A stretch of 64,000 nt of DNA from Lachnospiraceae bacterium (lineage in GTDB: Bacteria > Bacillota > Clostridia > Lachnospirales > Lachnospiraceae): positions 45,668-109,667 of the forward strand of contig SVEL01000008.1 in NCBI GenBank assembly GCA_015057425.1, in the 5' to 3' direction. Under the pieces are notes generated by a model. It made no database searches. It saw only the letters and a program-made list of their open reading frames with translations, and had not been told where the DNA came from. Shown piece after piece: positions 34,967 to 44,124 of the stretch; within the stretch, counting starts at the first letter, position 1; every line of letters starts with the position of its first letter. The translations under genes were made by a program, and so were the position numbers.

Positions 34967-35626
34967 ATGATAGAATTGATAAATGCGGTAAAAAATTTTG
35001 ATGGTGGTGTAACAGCAGTAAATGGTGTTAATCTTACATTTGAACCGGGAAAGTTTTATGCAATTATGGGACCGTCAGGTTCGGGAAAATCAACGATACT
35101 TAATCTGATTGGAGGTATTGAAGATGTTTCATCAGGGAGTGTGCTTATTAATGGTAAGGATATAGGAAAGATGAAAGAAAAAGAAAAAGCAGTTATGCGA
35201 ATGAAATATATAGGATTTATCTTCCAGGGATTTTATCTCAATCCTTATCTTAACGCAGTTGACAATGTGATTGTGCCGATGCGAATCAATCCGGACATAG
35301 ACAGAAAGGATATGAAGAATCGTGCAATGATGCTAATCGAAAGTGTGGGTCTTTCTGAAAGAAAAAAGCATTATCCTAATCAGATGTCCGGCGGAGAAAT
35401 GCAAAGAGTGGCAATAGCAAGAGCTATGGCTAATAGTCCTGAGGTTATTTTAGCTGACGAACCAACCGGAAATCTTGATGAAGAAAATGAAAAGATGATA
35501 TTTGACTTACTTAAGAAACTGGCACAAGAAGGTAAGACGATTATTGTTGTTTCTCATAATGAAACTGTTACGGAATATGCAGATAAAGTTATAAGAATAA
35601 AGAAAGGCAAACAGGCAGATGAATGA
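34967..35626 (+). CDS. ABC transporter ATP-binding protein, MacB/LolD type
   Basis: A 219-residue ATPase of the mechanotransmission class that works with FtsX-like permeases. Walker A is GPSGSGKST, the Q-loop GFIFQGFYLNPYL, signature MSGGEMQRVAIARA, Walker B VILADEPTGNLD, and the switch His in VVSHNETVTEYAD. All key residues are present and the length is typical. Its stop overlaps the next permease by eight bases. Systems of this type export peptides or sense antimicrobial peptides, but no histidine kinase is adjacent here. Confidence 0.95.
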   Translation: MIELINAVKNFDGGVTAVNGVNLTFEPGKFYAIMGPSGSGKSTILNLIGGIEDVSSGSVLINGKDIGKMKEKEKAVMRMKYIGFIFQGFYLNPYLNAVDNVIVPMRINPDIDRKDMKNRAMMLIESVGLSERKKHYPNQMSGGEMQRVAIARAMANSPEVILADEPTGNLDEENEKMIFDLLKKLAQEGKTIIVVSHNETVTEYADKVIRIKKGKQADE

Positions 35627-36194
35627 AAATGTTAAGGCAATATTATATAAAAGGAAAGCAGGCAGTATCAACACAATATGTAAATGCATACTGATTTCTT
35701 TTAATATTATTCTTATGAGTGTGGTGGGTAATTTTTATATTTTTACTGAAAATTTCAAAAAAAGCGAATATCATAATAATAATATTTCTATTTCAAACAA
35801 TAGTCTTGATATTTTTTTGGATGATAAGATAGAAATGATCATGGGAGTATTTACAATACTTTCATTAACGATATTAGCAGGCACCGTAGCGCTGTTTATA
35901 ACACTTGGAATTATGTGGACTAAAAAAATAAAAAACAGCTATAAGATATATGGCTGTTTGGGATACACCAAGAACAGAGTGAGAGGTTTGATTTTTTTAG
36001 ATAATATTGTTGAATATGTATTAAGTATACCGATATCCGTTGCCGGTACATTTGCATTGTGGGAGATAATCAAATCAAATGAAATAATTAAGTACCTGTG
36101 TGAAAAAGGTGATATATGGCAGGGGTATAATTTGTGGATTTCGGTGGGAGTTATTATATTGGCATTTGTGGTTGTATTTATTGAAAGTATGTAA
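35619..36194 (+). CDS. Short FtsX-like permease
   Basis: A 191-residue membrane protein with four helices, in the order of an FtsX-type permease but with an outer loop of only about 40 residues between helices 1 and 2. The sequence ends directly after the fourth helix (VGVIILAFVVVFIESM) without the usual cytoplasmic tail, so a small C-terminal truncation is possible. It overlaps the ATPase gene by eight bases and is probably coupled to it. With the frameshifted first permease it would make an asymmetric heterodimer. If the first permease is dead, this one alone may not suffice. Confidence 0.72.
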   Translation: MNENVKAILYKRKAGSINTICKCILISFNIILMSVVGNFYIFTENFKKSEYHNNNISISNNSLDIFLDDKIEMIMGVFTILSLTILAGTVALFITLGIMWTKKIKNSYKIYGCLGYTKNRVRGLIFLDNIVEYVLSIPISVAGTFALWEIIKSNEIIKYLCEKGDIWQGYNLWISVGVIILAFVVVFIESM

Positions 36195-36197
36195 TAA

Positions 36198-36248
36198 AGG
36201 GCTTTTGCAGGATTATTTTCAATTTGACTAATCCTTTGCAAAAGCCCT
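36198..36248. terminator. Large bidirectional terminator
   Basis: AGGGCTTTTGCAGGATTA pairs almost perfectly with TAATCCTTTGCAAAAGCCCT, with a loop of 13 bases. It separates the ABC operon from the convergent GH43 gene. Confidence 0.85.
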
Positions 36249-36254
36249 GTTTAT

Positions 36255-37589
36255 TTATCTTTTTTTGCCCCAAACAGCTATATTCTTTTCATTTGTTCCA
36301 GTGAAGCAGAGTGTTGGTTTGTCATAGTCAGCATCCCATGCAGGAATAACTGTACAAACCTCTCTGTGTGGACCATATGTAAATTCGATTGTAGTATCAT
36401 CAAGTAATTTCCACTGACCTCTTGTTATAAGACAGTTGAAATATCCGTTATCGAAGATTTCGAGTGGAATAGAATTTGTCACATTTTGTGGACAGAGAGG
36501 AGCGAACACTACTTTTTCCCAACGTCCCGGTATCATATCAGGTGTAACCGGCTGTACTTTTTCGTTGGCATACGTGCAAGGAGATACAACTGGCCAGCCT
36601 TCGTTTGTCCAAAGCATTTTTCTAACCTGCATAACAGGAATATCACCTATTACAAAGTTATATGGACGGATATGGTTTACAACATACCATTCACCATCGA
36701 AATCATGAAGAACCGAATTGTGTCCCGGAGCCATAAAGCCCTTGGTTTCATCAAAGTGATATCCTGCATAAAGCATATAACCGAGTGTGCAGTCAGGATC
36801 GTCCAAATCGGTCATAGGTCTGTCATTATGATCTAAATACGGACCTTCAATATTCTTGCTTCTACCAACTCTTATATTGTAATCATTATGAAGAGAACCA
36901 TATGATACAAAAAGGTAATAGTAGTCGGTTGCTTCGTTATATATAATGTAAGGACCTTCAACAGCACCATCTAACCATAGTGGGCGATGACAAATACAAT
37001 GGCCTACACCTTCTTCAGCAGCAAGTCCTGTTTCTTTATCTAATTTAAGTATATAGCAGCCATCATAGAAAGAACCATACACAAGATATTGTTCACCTGT
37101 TTTATGGTCAGTAGCAATATTTGCATCAATTGCATTTACGATAACAGATGAGTCTGACTTGAAAACTACATCTTTCGGAATGAAAGGACCCTCTGCATTA
37201 TCTGCAACAGCCATAAAAATACATGAGTTTTGTGAACCCCAGGATGAATTAGAACAGTAAAGTCTGTATTCACCATTAACATATGCTATATCAGGAGCCC
37301 AGATATTAGTTGAACCTGTGTGGTCTGAAGCTGCTTTCGGAACACCGTCAACCACAACACCGAGGTGTGTCCAGCTGACTAAGTCAGTGGAGCGCTTACA
37401 TGAACCATCAGTGTTATATGTATAATAATTTCCTGAAACAGGATCATGGAAAACAGCAGGGTCATGTGTAAACCAAAGACTGTTATCAGGAAGTGGTTCC
37501 CATACAGGTGGTTTATGTGGGTCATGCTGTATCGGCAATGGTTTTGGCGCCGCGATAGGCGGTTTGTCAGGATATATGTATTCTGCCAT
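36255..37589 (-). CDS. Glycoside hydrolase family 43, arabinanase-like
   Basis: A 444-residue enzyme without a signal peptide, hence predicted to be cytoplasmic. The five-bladed propeller of GH43 shows the catalytic triad: Asp in WFTHDPAVFHD, Asp in VNAIDANIATD, and the acid Glu in DGAVEGPYI. The metal/His site GHNSVLHD is also present. A C-terminal beta domain from about residue 330 resembles the lipocalin-like tail of endo-alpha-1,5-arabinanases. It probably cleaves short arabino-oligosaccharides taken up by the cell. It stands alone between terminators, with its own promoter and an AGGAGG site. Beta-xylosidase or arabinofuranosidase activity cannot be ruled out. Confidence 0.88.
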   Translation of the reverse strand: MAEYIYPDKPPIAAPKPLPIQHDPHKPPVWEPLPDNSLWFTHDPAVFHDPVSGNYYTYNTDGSCKRSTDLVSWTHLGVVVDGVPKAASDHTGSTNIWAPDIAYVNGEYRLYCSNSSWGSQNSCIFMAVADNAEGPFIPKDVVFKSDSSVIVNAIDANIATDHKTGEQYLVYGSFYDGCYILKLDKETGLAAEEGVGHCICHRPLWLDGAVEGPYIIYNEATDYYYLFVSYGSLHNDYNIRVGRSKNIEGPYLDHNDRPMTDLDDPDCTLGYMLYAGYHFDETKGFMAPGHNSVLHDFDGEWYVVNHIRPYNFVIGDIPVMQVRKMLWTNEGWPVVSPCTYANEKVQPVTPDMIPGRWEKVVFAPLCPQNVTNSIPLEIFDNGYFNCLITRGQWKLLDDTTIEFTYGPHREVCTVIPAWDADYDKPTLCFTGTNEKNIAVWGKKR

Positions 37590-37627
37590 AAATTAAGCCT
37601 CCTTTAGTATAGTAATAAATATTTGGC

Positions 37628-37656
37628 AACATAAACATGAACGTGTTTTATGTCAA
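37628..37656 (-). promoter_or_regulatory. GH43 promoter with an imperfect palindrome in the spacer
   Basis: On the minus strand TTGACA, a 17-base spacer, and TATGTT. A near-palindrome with arms AAACATG and CGTGTTT (37629-37653 overall) fills the spacer, as expected for a sugar-responsive repressor of the LacI/GntR kind. No such regulator is next to it. Confidence 0.6.
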
Positions 37657-37780
37657 TTATAAACATTATCTAAAATGTATAACGAATATATAAAATTATA
37701 ACTTAAAATGCTTGCATAGTCAATGAAAACCTTGGAAATATAAGGAAAAACGGTGGAATTACAGTGAAAGAAAAAAGTAG

Positions 37781-37809
37781 TTGACAATATAAGAATAATG
37801 ATATATTAT
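37781..37809 (+). promoter_or_regulatory. Promoter of the fatty-acid synthesis operon
   Basis: TTGACA at 37781-37786, a 17-base spacer, and TATTAT at 37804-37809. The FabT-type box starts at the last base of the -10. Confidence 0.85.
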
Positions 37810-37823
37810 TTTGATTGTCAAAA
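37809..37823. promoter_or_regulatory. FabT-type operator at the operon promoter
   Basis: TTTTGATTGTCAAAA, a near-perfect palindrome matching the FabT pattern TTTGA-N3-TCAAA known from streptococci. Overlap with the -10 and start site implies repression and autoregulation. Confidence 0.83.
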
Positions 37824-37863
37824 GATTTGTCTTACAAAGAATTATAACAAAGGAGTTGTTCAA

Positions 37864-38343
37864 GTGGGAAAAGATGTAGTTAAGATAAATGAATTACTTG
37901 TAAGTGTTTATGATAACATTGAAGTGCTTGAAGAGAAGTCTTTAAAGTCAGGAGCTTTTAAAGATTTATCCATTACTGAGATACATACTATCGAGGCAAT
38001 CGGATTATCAAGTGAAAAGAGTATGTCGGAAGTTGCTACTAAGTTGGAAATTACCACGGGAACACTTACCATAGCTATTGATAAGCTCATCAAAAAGGGC
38101 TATGTAGAAAGAAACAGAAGCGAAGCTGATAGAAGAATAGTCTACATTGCACTTACAAAGAAAGGTAAGCTTGCCTACAGAATGCATGAGAGATTTCATT
38201 ATCAAATGGTAAAAAATGTTATAGAAGATATGACAGATGAAGAATCTGAAATATTAATAAGCGGATTAAATAAACTTAATACATTTGTTAAGAATCTTTG
38301 TGATGAGACAGAGAAAAAAATCAGAAAGAAAGATGTAGAGTGA
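37864..38343 (+). CDS. fabT: MarR-family regulator of fatty-acid synthesis (FabT-like)
   Basis: A 159-residue winged-helix repressor. The helix-turn-helix lies in KSMSEVATKLEITTGTLTIAIDKLIKKGYVERNRSEADRRIVYIALTKKG, with the wing in the Arg-rich part. The start is GTG at 37864, eight bases after AAAGGAG; a longer frame from 37798 would run through the operator and has no site. FabT regulators sense long-chain acyl-ACP and repress fab genes. The gene is first in the operon, its stop overlaps fabH by one base, and FabT boxes lie at its promoter and before acpP. The symbol is by analogy. Confidence 0.88.
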   Translation: MGKDVVKINELLVSVYDNIEVLEEKSLKSGAFKDLSITEIHTIEAIGLSSEKSMSEVATKLEITTGTLTIAIDKLIKKGYVERNRSEADRRIVYIALTKKGKLAYRMHERFHYQMVKNVIEDMTDEESEILISGLNKLNTFVKNLCDETEKKIRKKDVE

Positions 38344-39323
38344 TGAATAAGGTATCAATATTGGGAACAGGGTCATATGTTCCGGAAACAATTATTAGTA
38401 ATGATGATTTGAGTAAAATAGTTGATACAAATGATGAGTGGATAACCACCAGAACCGGTATTAAGGAAAGACATATATCAAATGGTGAACTTACATGGGA
38501 GCTTGGTGCAAAGGCAGTGCTTAGTGCACTTGAAAGTTCAGGTAAGAAACCGGAAGATGTTGACTTGATTATTTGCGCAACTATAACACCGGATGAGATG
38601 ATGCCGGCTACAGCCTGCAGAATCCAGTCGGCAGTGGGAGCTGTCAATGCAGCAGCATTTGATATTTCAGCAGCCTGCAGCGGTATGGTGTTTGGAATAA
38701 ATATAGCTACTCAGTTTATAAAGACAGGAATGTACAAAACAGTATGTGTTGTCGGTTCGGAGACCTTATCAAAGGTAGTTGATTGGACTGACAGAGGTAC
38801 ATGCGTACTTTTTGGAGACGGTGCAGGAGCAGTTATAATAGGAAATGATGAAAGCGCTACAAGCGAAATCGTCTCACAGAGCATGGTAAGTAACGGAAGT
38901 AAAGGAGATATCCTTACACTTAACAGCTTTCCGTTTAAGAATACACTAATTGATAAAACAGAAGACTTTACCGATGCATATATGCACATGGATGGTCAGG
39001 AAGTATTTAAGTTTGCCGTTAAGATAATGGCCAATCAGGTAGAGAAGGTTGCAGAGGATGCCGGAGTTACATTAGAAGATGTCAAATACATTGTGCCTCA
39101 TCAGGCAAATATACGAATTATAGCATTGGCAGCTAAGACACTTGGTATTCCGCAGGATAAATTCGTAGTTAATCTTCATAAATACGGAAATACATCATCT
39201 GCAAGTATAGGTATTGCATTAGACGAACTTATGAAATCAGGCAATGTAAATACCGGGGATAAGATAATTCTTACGGGATTTGGCGGCGGAATGAGTGCCG
39301 GTGCAGTATTAATCACGATGTAA
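38343..39323 (+). CDS. fabH: Beta-ketoacyl-ACP synthase III
   Basis: A 326-residue condensing enzyme that joins acetyl-CoA (or a branched acyl-CoA) with malonyl-ACP to start each chain. The active-site Cys is in DISAACSGMVFG, the His in YIVPHQANIRI and the Asn in KYGNTSSAS. WITTRTGIKERH near the start is the CoA-binding region. The start at 38343 overlaps the fabT stop (TGATG); a GTG one codon earlier is less likely. Length and all catalytic residues are normal. Confidence 0.97.
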   Translation: MNKVSILGTGSYVPETIISNDDLSKIVDTNDEWITTRTGIKERHISNGELTWELGAKAVLSALESSGKKPEDVDLIICATITPDEMMPATACRIQSAVGAVNAAAFDISAACSGMVFGINIATQFIKTGMYKTVCVVGSETLSKVVDWTDRGTCVLFGDGAGAVIIGNDESATSEIVSQSMVSNGSKGDILTLNSFPFKNTLIDKTEDFTDAYMHMDGQEVFKFAVKIMANQVEKVAEDAGVTLEDVKYIVPHQANIRIIALAAKTLGIPQDKFVVNLHKYGNTSSASIGIALDELMKSGNVNTGDKIILTGFGGGMSAGAVLITM

Positions 39324-39375
39324 AGAGCATATGCTTTTACATAAATGGGGCATCAGCCCTAAAAAAATAACAAAT

Positions 39376-39392
39376 GCTTTGATTATCAAAGC
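39376..39392. promoter_or_regulatory. Second FabT-type operator, before acpP
   Basis: GCTTTGATTATCAAAGC is a perfect palindrome around one central T and matches the FabT box. It sits 20 bases before the acpP start, so acpP and the downstream genes may have their own regulated promoter, which I cannot place precisely. A small GGGGC/GCCCT hairpin precedes it. Confidence 0.85.
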
Positions 39393-39412
39393 AAAATTAG
39401 GAGGAAAATATC

Positions 39413-39643
39413 ATGACACTTGAAAAAATCGCTAATATCATTGCAGAACAGTTAGGAACAGATGCAGAGGCAGTTAAACCTGAAAGCTCATTTAAGGATG
39501 ATTTAGGAGTAGATTCTCTTGATTTATTCCAGATTATCATGGCTTTCGAAGAAGAGTTCGGAATTGAAATTCCAACAGAAGAAGCTGAAACAATCGTAAC
39601 AGTTCAGGATGCTATCAATTATATTGAAAGCAAGAAAAACTAA
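39413..39643 (+). CDS. acpP: Acyl carrier protein
   Basis: A 76-residue acidic protein that carries growing acyl chains on phosphopantetheine. The attachment Ser is in GVDSLDLFQ. The helices flanking it ([14 protein letters not shown] and [14 protein letters not shown]) are typical. TAGGAGG lies upstream. It is immediately preceded by a FabT box inside the operon. Confidence 0.98.
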   Translation: MTLEKIANIIAEQLGTDAEAVKPESSFKDDLGVDSLDLFQIIMAFEEEFGIEIPTEEAETIVTVQDAINYIESKKN

Positions 39644-39705
39644 TGTAAATAAACCATCTGTAAGGATTTAAATAATTGATGGTAAGTGGAAAGGAAGATA
39701 TCAAT

Positions 39706-40653
39706 ATGTCTACAAGATTTTGTGAATTAGTTGGAGTTGAATATCCTATTATTCAGGGTGCTATGGCAAGAATTTCAGACGGATTTTTAGCCGGTTCGGT
39801 ATCTGAAGCAGGAGGTATCGGTATTATTGCCGGAATGAACGCTCCGACAGAATATCTTAGAGAACAGATCAGAATTGCAAAAGAAATAACCAATAAGCCT
39901 TTCGGTGTTAACGTAATGTTAGCAGCAGAAAATGCTGACGAGGTTGCAGAGCTTGTAATTAATGAAGGTGTTAAGGTTGTAACAACAGGAGCCGGTTTAC
40001 CGGGTAAATATATCCCTAAGTGGAAAGAGGCAGGAGTAATAGTAATACCTGTTGTGCCTTCAGTTGCAATTGCAAAAATGATGGTTCGCTCAGGTGCTGA
40101 TGCTGTAGTAGCAGAAGGAACAGAATCAGGTGGGCATGTTGGTGAGCTTACCACAATGGCACTTGTACCACAGGTGGTAGATGCTGTAGGAGATAAAGTT
40201 CCTGTACTTGCAGCAGGTGGTATAGCAGACGGCAGAGGAATCTGTGCAGCATATATGCTTGGAGCAGATGGTGTTCAGGTTGGAACAAGATTCCTTGTTG
40301 CAGAGGAATGTCATATCCACCAGAATTATAAAAATAAAGTTCTTGGTGCAAAGGATATTGATACAATCGTTACAGGCAGACCGACAGGACATCCTGTACG
40401 TATTCTTAAAAACAAGCTTGCAAGAAATTATATGGAGCTTGAAAAGAGCGGAGCAAGTCTTGAAGAGTTTGAAAAGCTTGGTCTTGGCGCTTTAAGACGT
40501 GCCGTAGAAGATGGCGATGTAGAGATGGGTTCTGTTATGGCAGGACAGATAGCTGCACTCGTTAATAAAGAACAGAAATGTAAAGAAATAATCGAAGAAA
40601 TGTTTGCAGAAGCAAAACAGGTCTATGAAAGCAGAAAGGCATTGGTATTTTAA
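39706..40653 (+). CDS. fabK: Enoyl-ACP reductase II, FMN-dependent
   Basis: A 315-residue flavoprotein of the nitronate-monooxygenase/FabK fold that reduces enoyl-ACP, the last step of each elongation cycle. Motifs are YPIIQGAMARISDG, FGVNVML, AVVAEGTESGGHVGE, the FMN-binding PVLAAGGIADGRG and LGADGVQVGTRFL. It takes the place of FabI, and no fabI is seen. The start at 39706 follows AAGGAAG; the longer frame from a TTG at 39676 is rejected. The stop is directly abutted by the fabD start. Confidence 0.96.
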   Translation: MSTRFCELVGVEYPIIQGAMARISDGFLAGSVSEAGGIGIIAGMNAPTEYLREQIRIAKEITNKPFGVNVMLAAENADEVAELVINEGVKVVTTGAGLPGKYIPKWKEAGVIVIPVVPSVAIAKMMVRSGADAVVAEGTESGGHVGELTTMALVPQVVDAVGDKVPVLAAGGIADGRGICAAYMLGADGVQVGTRFLVAEECHIHQNYKNKVLGAKDIDTIVTGRPTGHPVRILKNKLARNYMELEKSGASLEEFEKLGLGALRRAVEDGDVEMGSVMAGQIAALVNKEQKCKEIIEEMFAEAKQVYESRKALVF

Positions 40654-41586
40654 ATGAGTAAGACAGCATTTTTATTTGCAGGTCAGGGTGCCCAGTATGT
40701 AGGAATGGGCAAGGATTTATATGAAAATTCTGCAAAATGTAGAGAAATATTTGATAAAGCTTCAGCTTCATCAGGTCTCGACCTTAAGAAAATATGTTTT
40801 GAGGGACCGGCTGAAGATTTAAATACTACAGAAAATACACAGCCTGCAGTAGTAACAGTGACATTGGCACTTCTTGAACTTGTAAAAGAAGCAGGAATTA
40901 AGCCGGATGTTGTGGCAGGATTAAGCCTTGGTGAATATTCAGCACTTACGGCAGCAGGAGTGTTTGATGTAGAAACAGTAACTGCACTCGTTAGAAAAAG
41001 AGGCAGATATATGCAGGAAGCAGTTCCTGTAGGTGTAGGTAAGATGGCAGCTTTACTTGGCGGCAAACCTGAGAATGTTGAAGCATTATGTAAAGAAGCT
41101 TCATCGGAAGGTTATATCGCAGCAGCAAACTTTAACTGTCCCGGACAAATAGTTGTAGGCGGTGAAGCGGCAGCAGTGGATAAGGCTATGTCAATGACAA
41201 AGGAATTTGGAATACTTAAGGCGGTTTCACTTCCGGTAAGTGCCCCATTCCATACAAAGATGCTTGAACCTGCATCAGTTAAACTTGCAGCTGAACTTGA
41301 AAATATATCACTGGGAAAACCACAGTTACCTGTGATTTGTAATATTAACGGTGATTATTTAAGGGAAGATGCAGATATAAAGGATATACTTAGAAAACAG
41401 GTTATGAATTCCGTATTGTGGGAACAGACTGTCAGAAAAATGATAGAGGACGGTGTTGATACATTTATAGAAATCGGACCGGGGGCAACTCTTACGGGAT
41501 TTGTAAAGAAAATAGACAGAACTGTAAGTACATATCATGTGGAAAATTTGGAAACACTTGAACAGTTAAAAGAACAGCTTGGATAA
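40654..41586 (+). CDS. fabD: Malonyl-CoA:ACP transacylase
   Basis: A 310-residue enzyme that loads malonate on ACP. It begins TAFLFAGQGAQYVGMGKDL, has the nucleophile Ser in GLSLGEYSAL, and the catalytic His in PVSAPFHTKML. There is no space between it and fabK (TAAATG), so its translation depends on fabK. Length is normal. Confidence 0.97.
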   Translation: MSKTAFLFAGQGAQYVGMGKDLYENSAKCREIFDKASASSGLDLKKICFEGPAEDLNTTENTQPAVVTVTLALLELVKEAGIKPDVVAGLSLGEYSALTAAGVFDVETVTALVRKRGRYMQEAVPVGVGKMAALLGGKPENVEALCKEASSEGYIAAANFNCPGQIVVGGEAAAVDKAMSMTKEFGILKAVSLPVSAPFHTKMLEPASVKLAAELENISLGKPQLPVICNINGDYLREDADIKDILRKQVMNSVLWEQTVRKMIEDGVDTFIEIGPGATLTGFVKKIDRTVSTYHVENLETLEQLKEQLG

Positions 41587-41616
41587 AGCTGACTTTAGGG
41601 AAAGGAATATGAGAAA

Positions 41617-42357
41617 ATGTTAGAAAATCAGGTAGCAATAGTGACCGGCTCATCCAGAGGTATAGGTAAAGAAATAGCTCTTGAACTTGCAAGAATGGGT
41701 GCAGATGTAGTCGTTAATGATTTAAGTGCATCGGAAGCAGCAAAAGAAGTTGCTAAAGAAATCGAAGCAATGGGCAGAAAAGCTATGGTAATAGCAGCTG
41801 ACGTAAGTAACAGTGATGATGCTAAGAATCTTGTAAATACTACTGTTAAAGAAATGGGAAGAGTAGATATTCTTGTCAACAATGCAGGTATTACAAGAGA
41901 CGGCCTTCTTCTCAGAATGTCAGAAGCAGATTTTGATTCAGTTATAAATGTAAACCTTAAAGGTGCATTTAATACAATTAAACATATAACACCTGTAATG
42001 CTTAAGCAGAGAAGCGGACGTATTGTAAATATGGCTTCAGTTGTAGGTCTTATGGGTAATGCAGGTCAGGTAAATTACTGTGCATCAAAGGCAGGTATCA
42101 TCGGTATGACAAAGGCTGCAGCAAGAGAACTTGGAAGCAGAGGAATTACTGTAAATGCCATTGCACCGGGATTTATTAATACACAGATGACGGAAGTACT
42201 TCCTGAAGAAGTTAAGAAAACATATATGACACAGATACCGCTCGGCAGATTCGGAGATGTATCGGATATAGCTAAGACAGTAGGTTTTTTAGTATCGGAT
42301 GGTGCGGCTTACATAACAGGTCAGGTTATATCAGTTAACGGCGGAATGTACATGTAA
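41617..42357 (+). CDS. fabG: 3-oxoacyl-ACP reductase
   Basis: A 246-residue short-chain dehydrogenase that uses NADPH to reduce beta-ketoacyl-ACP. The cofactor motif is TGSSRGIGKEI, NNAGITRDGLL follows, and the catalytic Ser/Tyr/Lys are in MASVVGLMGNAGQVNYCASKAG. It ends with the usual ITGQVISVNGGMYM. It lies between fabD and fabF in the conserved order. Confidence 0.97.
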   Translation: MLENQVAIVTGSSRGIGKEIALELARMGADVVVNDLSASEAAKEVAKEIEAMGRKAMVIAADVSNSDDAKNLVNTTVKEMGRVDILVNNAGITRDGLLLRMSEADFDSVINVNLKGAFNTIKHITPVMLKQRSGRIVNMASVVGLMGNAGQVNYCASKAGIIGMTKAAARELGSRGITVNAIAPGFINTQMTEVLPEEVKKTYMTQIPLGRFGDVSDIAKTVGFLVSDGAAYITGQVISVNGGMYM

Positions 42358-42368
42358 AGGAGTTAGAT

Positions 42369-43607
42369 ATGGAACATAGAGTAGTTATTACAGGTACTGG
42401 TACAATCAGTCCAATAGGAAACAGTACAGAAGAAAACTGGAAAAATATAAAAGCCGGTGTATGCGGAATCGATGAAATTACAGCATTTGATACTGAAAAC
42501 TTCAGTGTAAAGCTTGCCGGCGAGGTAAAGGATTTTGAACCTACACTTTATATGGATTTTAAAGAAGCTAAGAGAATGGCAAGATTCAGCCAGTTTGCAA
42601 TTGCTGCAGCTGATATGGCAGTTAAAGAAGCCGGTCTTGACCTTGAAAAAGTTGAACCGACAAGATTTGGTGTAATTTTAGGTTCGGGTATCGGTGGTAT
42701 CACCAATATCGAAACAGAAGTAAAAGTTCTGGAAGAAAAGGGACCAAGACGTGTTAATCCTATGTTTATTCCGATGATTATCGGCAATATGGCAGCAGGT
42801 AATGTGGCTATAAGATTTGGTGCTAAGGCAGCATGTACAAGTGTAGTTACAGCATGTGCAACAGGTACACACTCAATTGGTGAAGCATTCAGACAGATTA
42901 AGCACGGATATGCAGATGTAATGATTTCAGGTGGTACAGAAGCCTCTATTACACCTATTTCAGTAGCCGGTTTTGCATCAATGACAGCACTTAGTAAGAG
43001 TACAGATAAGTTAAGAGCATCAATTCCGTTTGATGCTGAAAGAACAGGCTTTGTAATGGGCGAAGGCGCAGGTGTGGTAGTACTTGAAAGTCTTGAACAT
43101 GCAAAGGCCCGTGGAGCTAAGATTTTAGCTGAAGTAGTAGGATACGGCTCAACATGCGATGCTTATCATATTACATCACCGGCTCCTGACGGAGAGGGAG
43201 GAGCAAGAGCTATGGCACTTGCTATTGAAGAAGCTCAGATTGATAAGTCACAGGTATCGTACATAAATGCACACGGAACAAGTACAAAGTTAAATGATAA
43301 GTTTGAAACAGCAGCTATAAAAAAGGTATTTGGCGAAGATGCATACAAGATTCCTGTAAGCTCAACAAAATCAATGACAGGTCACTTACTTGGTGCAGCC
43401 GGTGCCGTAGAAGCAATCTACTGTGTTAAGGCAATTGACGACAGCTTTATTCCTGCAACTATCGGATATAAAGAAGCAGATCCTGAATGTGACCTTGATG
43501 TTGTTCCAAATGAAGGAAGAAATGTGCCGGTAAATTATGCAATGTCTAATTCACTTGGTTTCGGCGGTCATAATGCAACACTTCTTTTTGCAAAATATAG
43601 TGAATAG
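42369..43607 (+). CDS. fabF: Beta-ketoacyl-ACP synthase II
   Basis: A 412-residue condensing enzyme for chain elongation. The nucleophile Cys is in SVVTACATGTHSIG, the two His are in YINAHGTSTKLND and SMTGHLLGAAG, and NSLGFGGHNATL is near the end. Length is normal. It has an AAAGGAG site overlapping the fabG stop region. Confidence 0.97.
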   Translation: MEHRVVITGTGTISPIGNSTEENWKNIKAGVCGIDEITAFDTENFSVKLAGEVKDFEPTLYMDFKEAKRMARFSQFAIAAADMAVKEAGLDLEKVEPTRFGVILGSGIGGITNIETEVKVLEEKGPRRVNPMFIPMIIGNMAAGNVAIRFGAKAACTSVVTACATGTHSIGEAFRQIKHGYADVMISGGTEASITPISVAGFASMTALSKSTDKLRASIPFDAERTGFVMGEGAGVVVLESLEHAKARGAKILAEVVGYGSTCDAYHITSPAPDGEGGARAMALAIEEAQIDKSQVSYINAHGTSTKLNDKFETAAIKKVFGEDAYKIPVSSTKSMTGHLLGAAGAVEAIYCVKAIDDSFIPATIGYKEADPECDLDVVPNEGRNVPVNYAMSNSLGFGGHNATLLFAKYSE

Positions 43608-43626
43608 AACCGGAATGGAGGCAAAT

Positions 43627-44103
43627 ATGGAATTTAAAAATATAGAAGATTTAATTAAGCTTGTAAGTGAGTCTTCTCTTACAACATTTGAAATGGAACA
43701 GGAGGGAACAAAGCTCATTCTTAAAAAGGAAGCACAGGCAGTTGTTTCCGCACCTGTAGCACAGGTTGTACCACAGGTTCAGTTTGTTCCTGAGGTTAGT
43801 GCAGTGCCTGCAGCTGCTGTGCAGAATGGGGATGTACAGATGGAAGCAGTTAAAGAAACAGTAACAGACGGTCAGTTTATAACTTCACCGATGGTTGGAA
43901 CATTCTATGCATCAAGTGCACCGGATAAGCCACCATATGTTAAAGTTGGTGATAAGGTTAAAAAAGGTCAGGTGGTTTGTATCGTTGAAGCTATGAAGCT
44001 TATGAATGAAATCGAAAGTACTGTTGATGGGGAAATAGTAGAGATTTTAGTTAATAATGAAGATATGGTAGAGTTTGGACAGAAAATGTTTGTTGTAAAA
44101 TAA
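43627..44103 (+). CDS. accB: Biotin carboxyl carrier protein of acetyl-CoA carboxylase
   Basis: A 158-residue protein whose C-terminal 75 residues form the biotinyl domain, with the lysine for biotin in IVEAMKLMNEIES. The middle is an Ala/Val/Pro-rich flexible linker (about 45-80) and the N-terminus a small helical domain. The start at 43627 is chosen for the GGAGG upstream; longer frames run into fabF. It precedes fabZ and accC, as in other clostridial clusters. Confidence 0.95.
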   Translation: MEFKNIEDLIKLVSESSLTTFEMEQEGTKLILKKEAQAVVSAPVAQVVPQVQFVPEVSAVPAAAVQNGDVQMEAVKETVTDGQFITSPMVGTFYASSAPDKPPYVKVGDKVKKGQVVCIVEAMKLMNEIESTVDGEIVEILVNNEDMVEFGQKMFVVK

Positions 44104-44124
44104 GGAAAAGGATAAGGTATTAAT

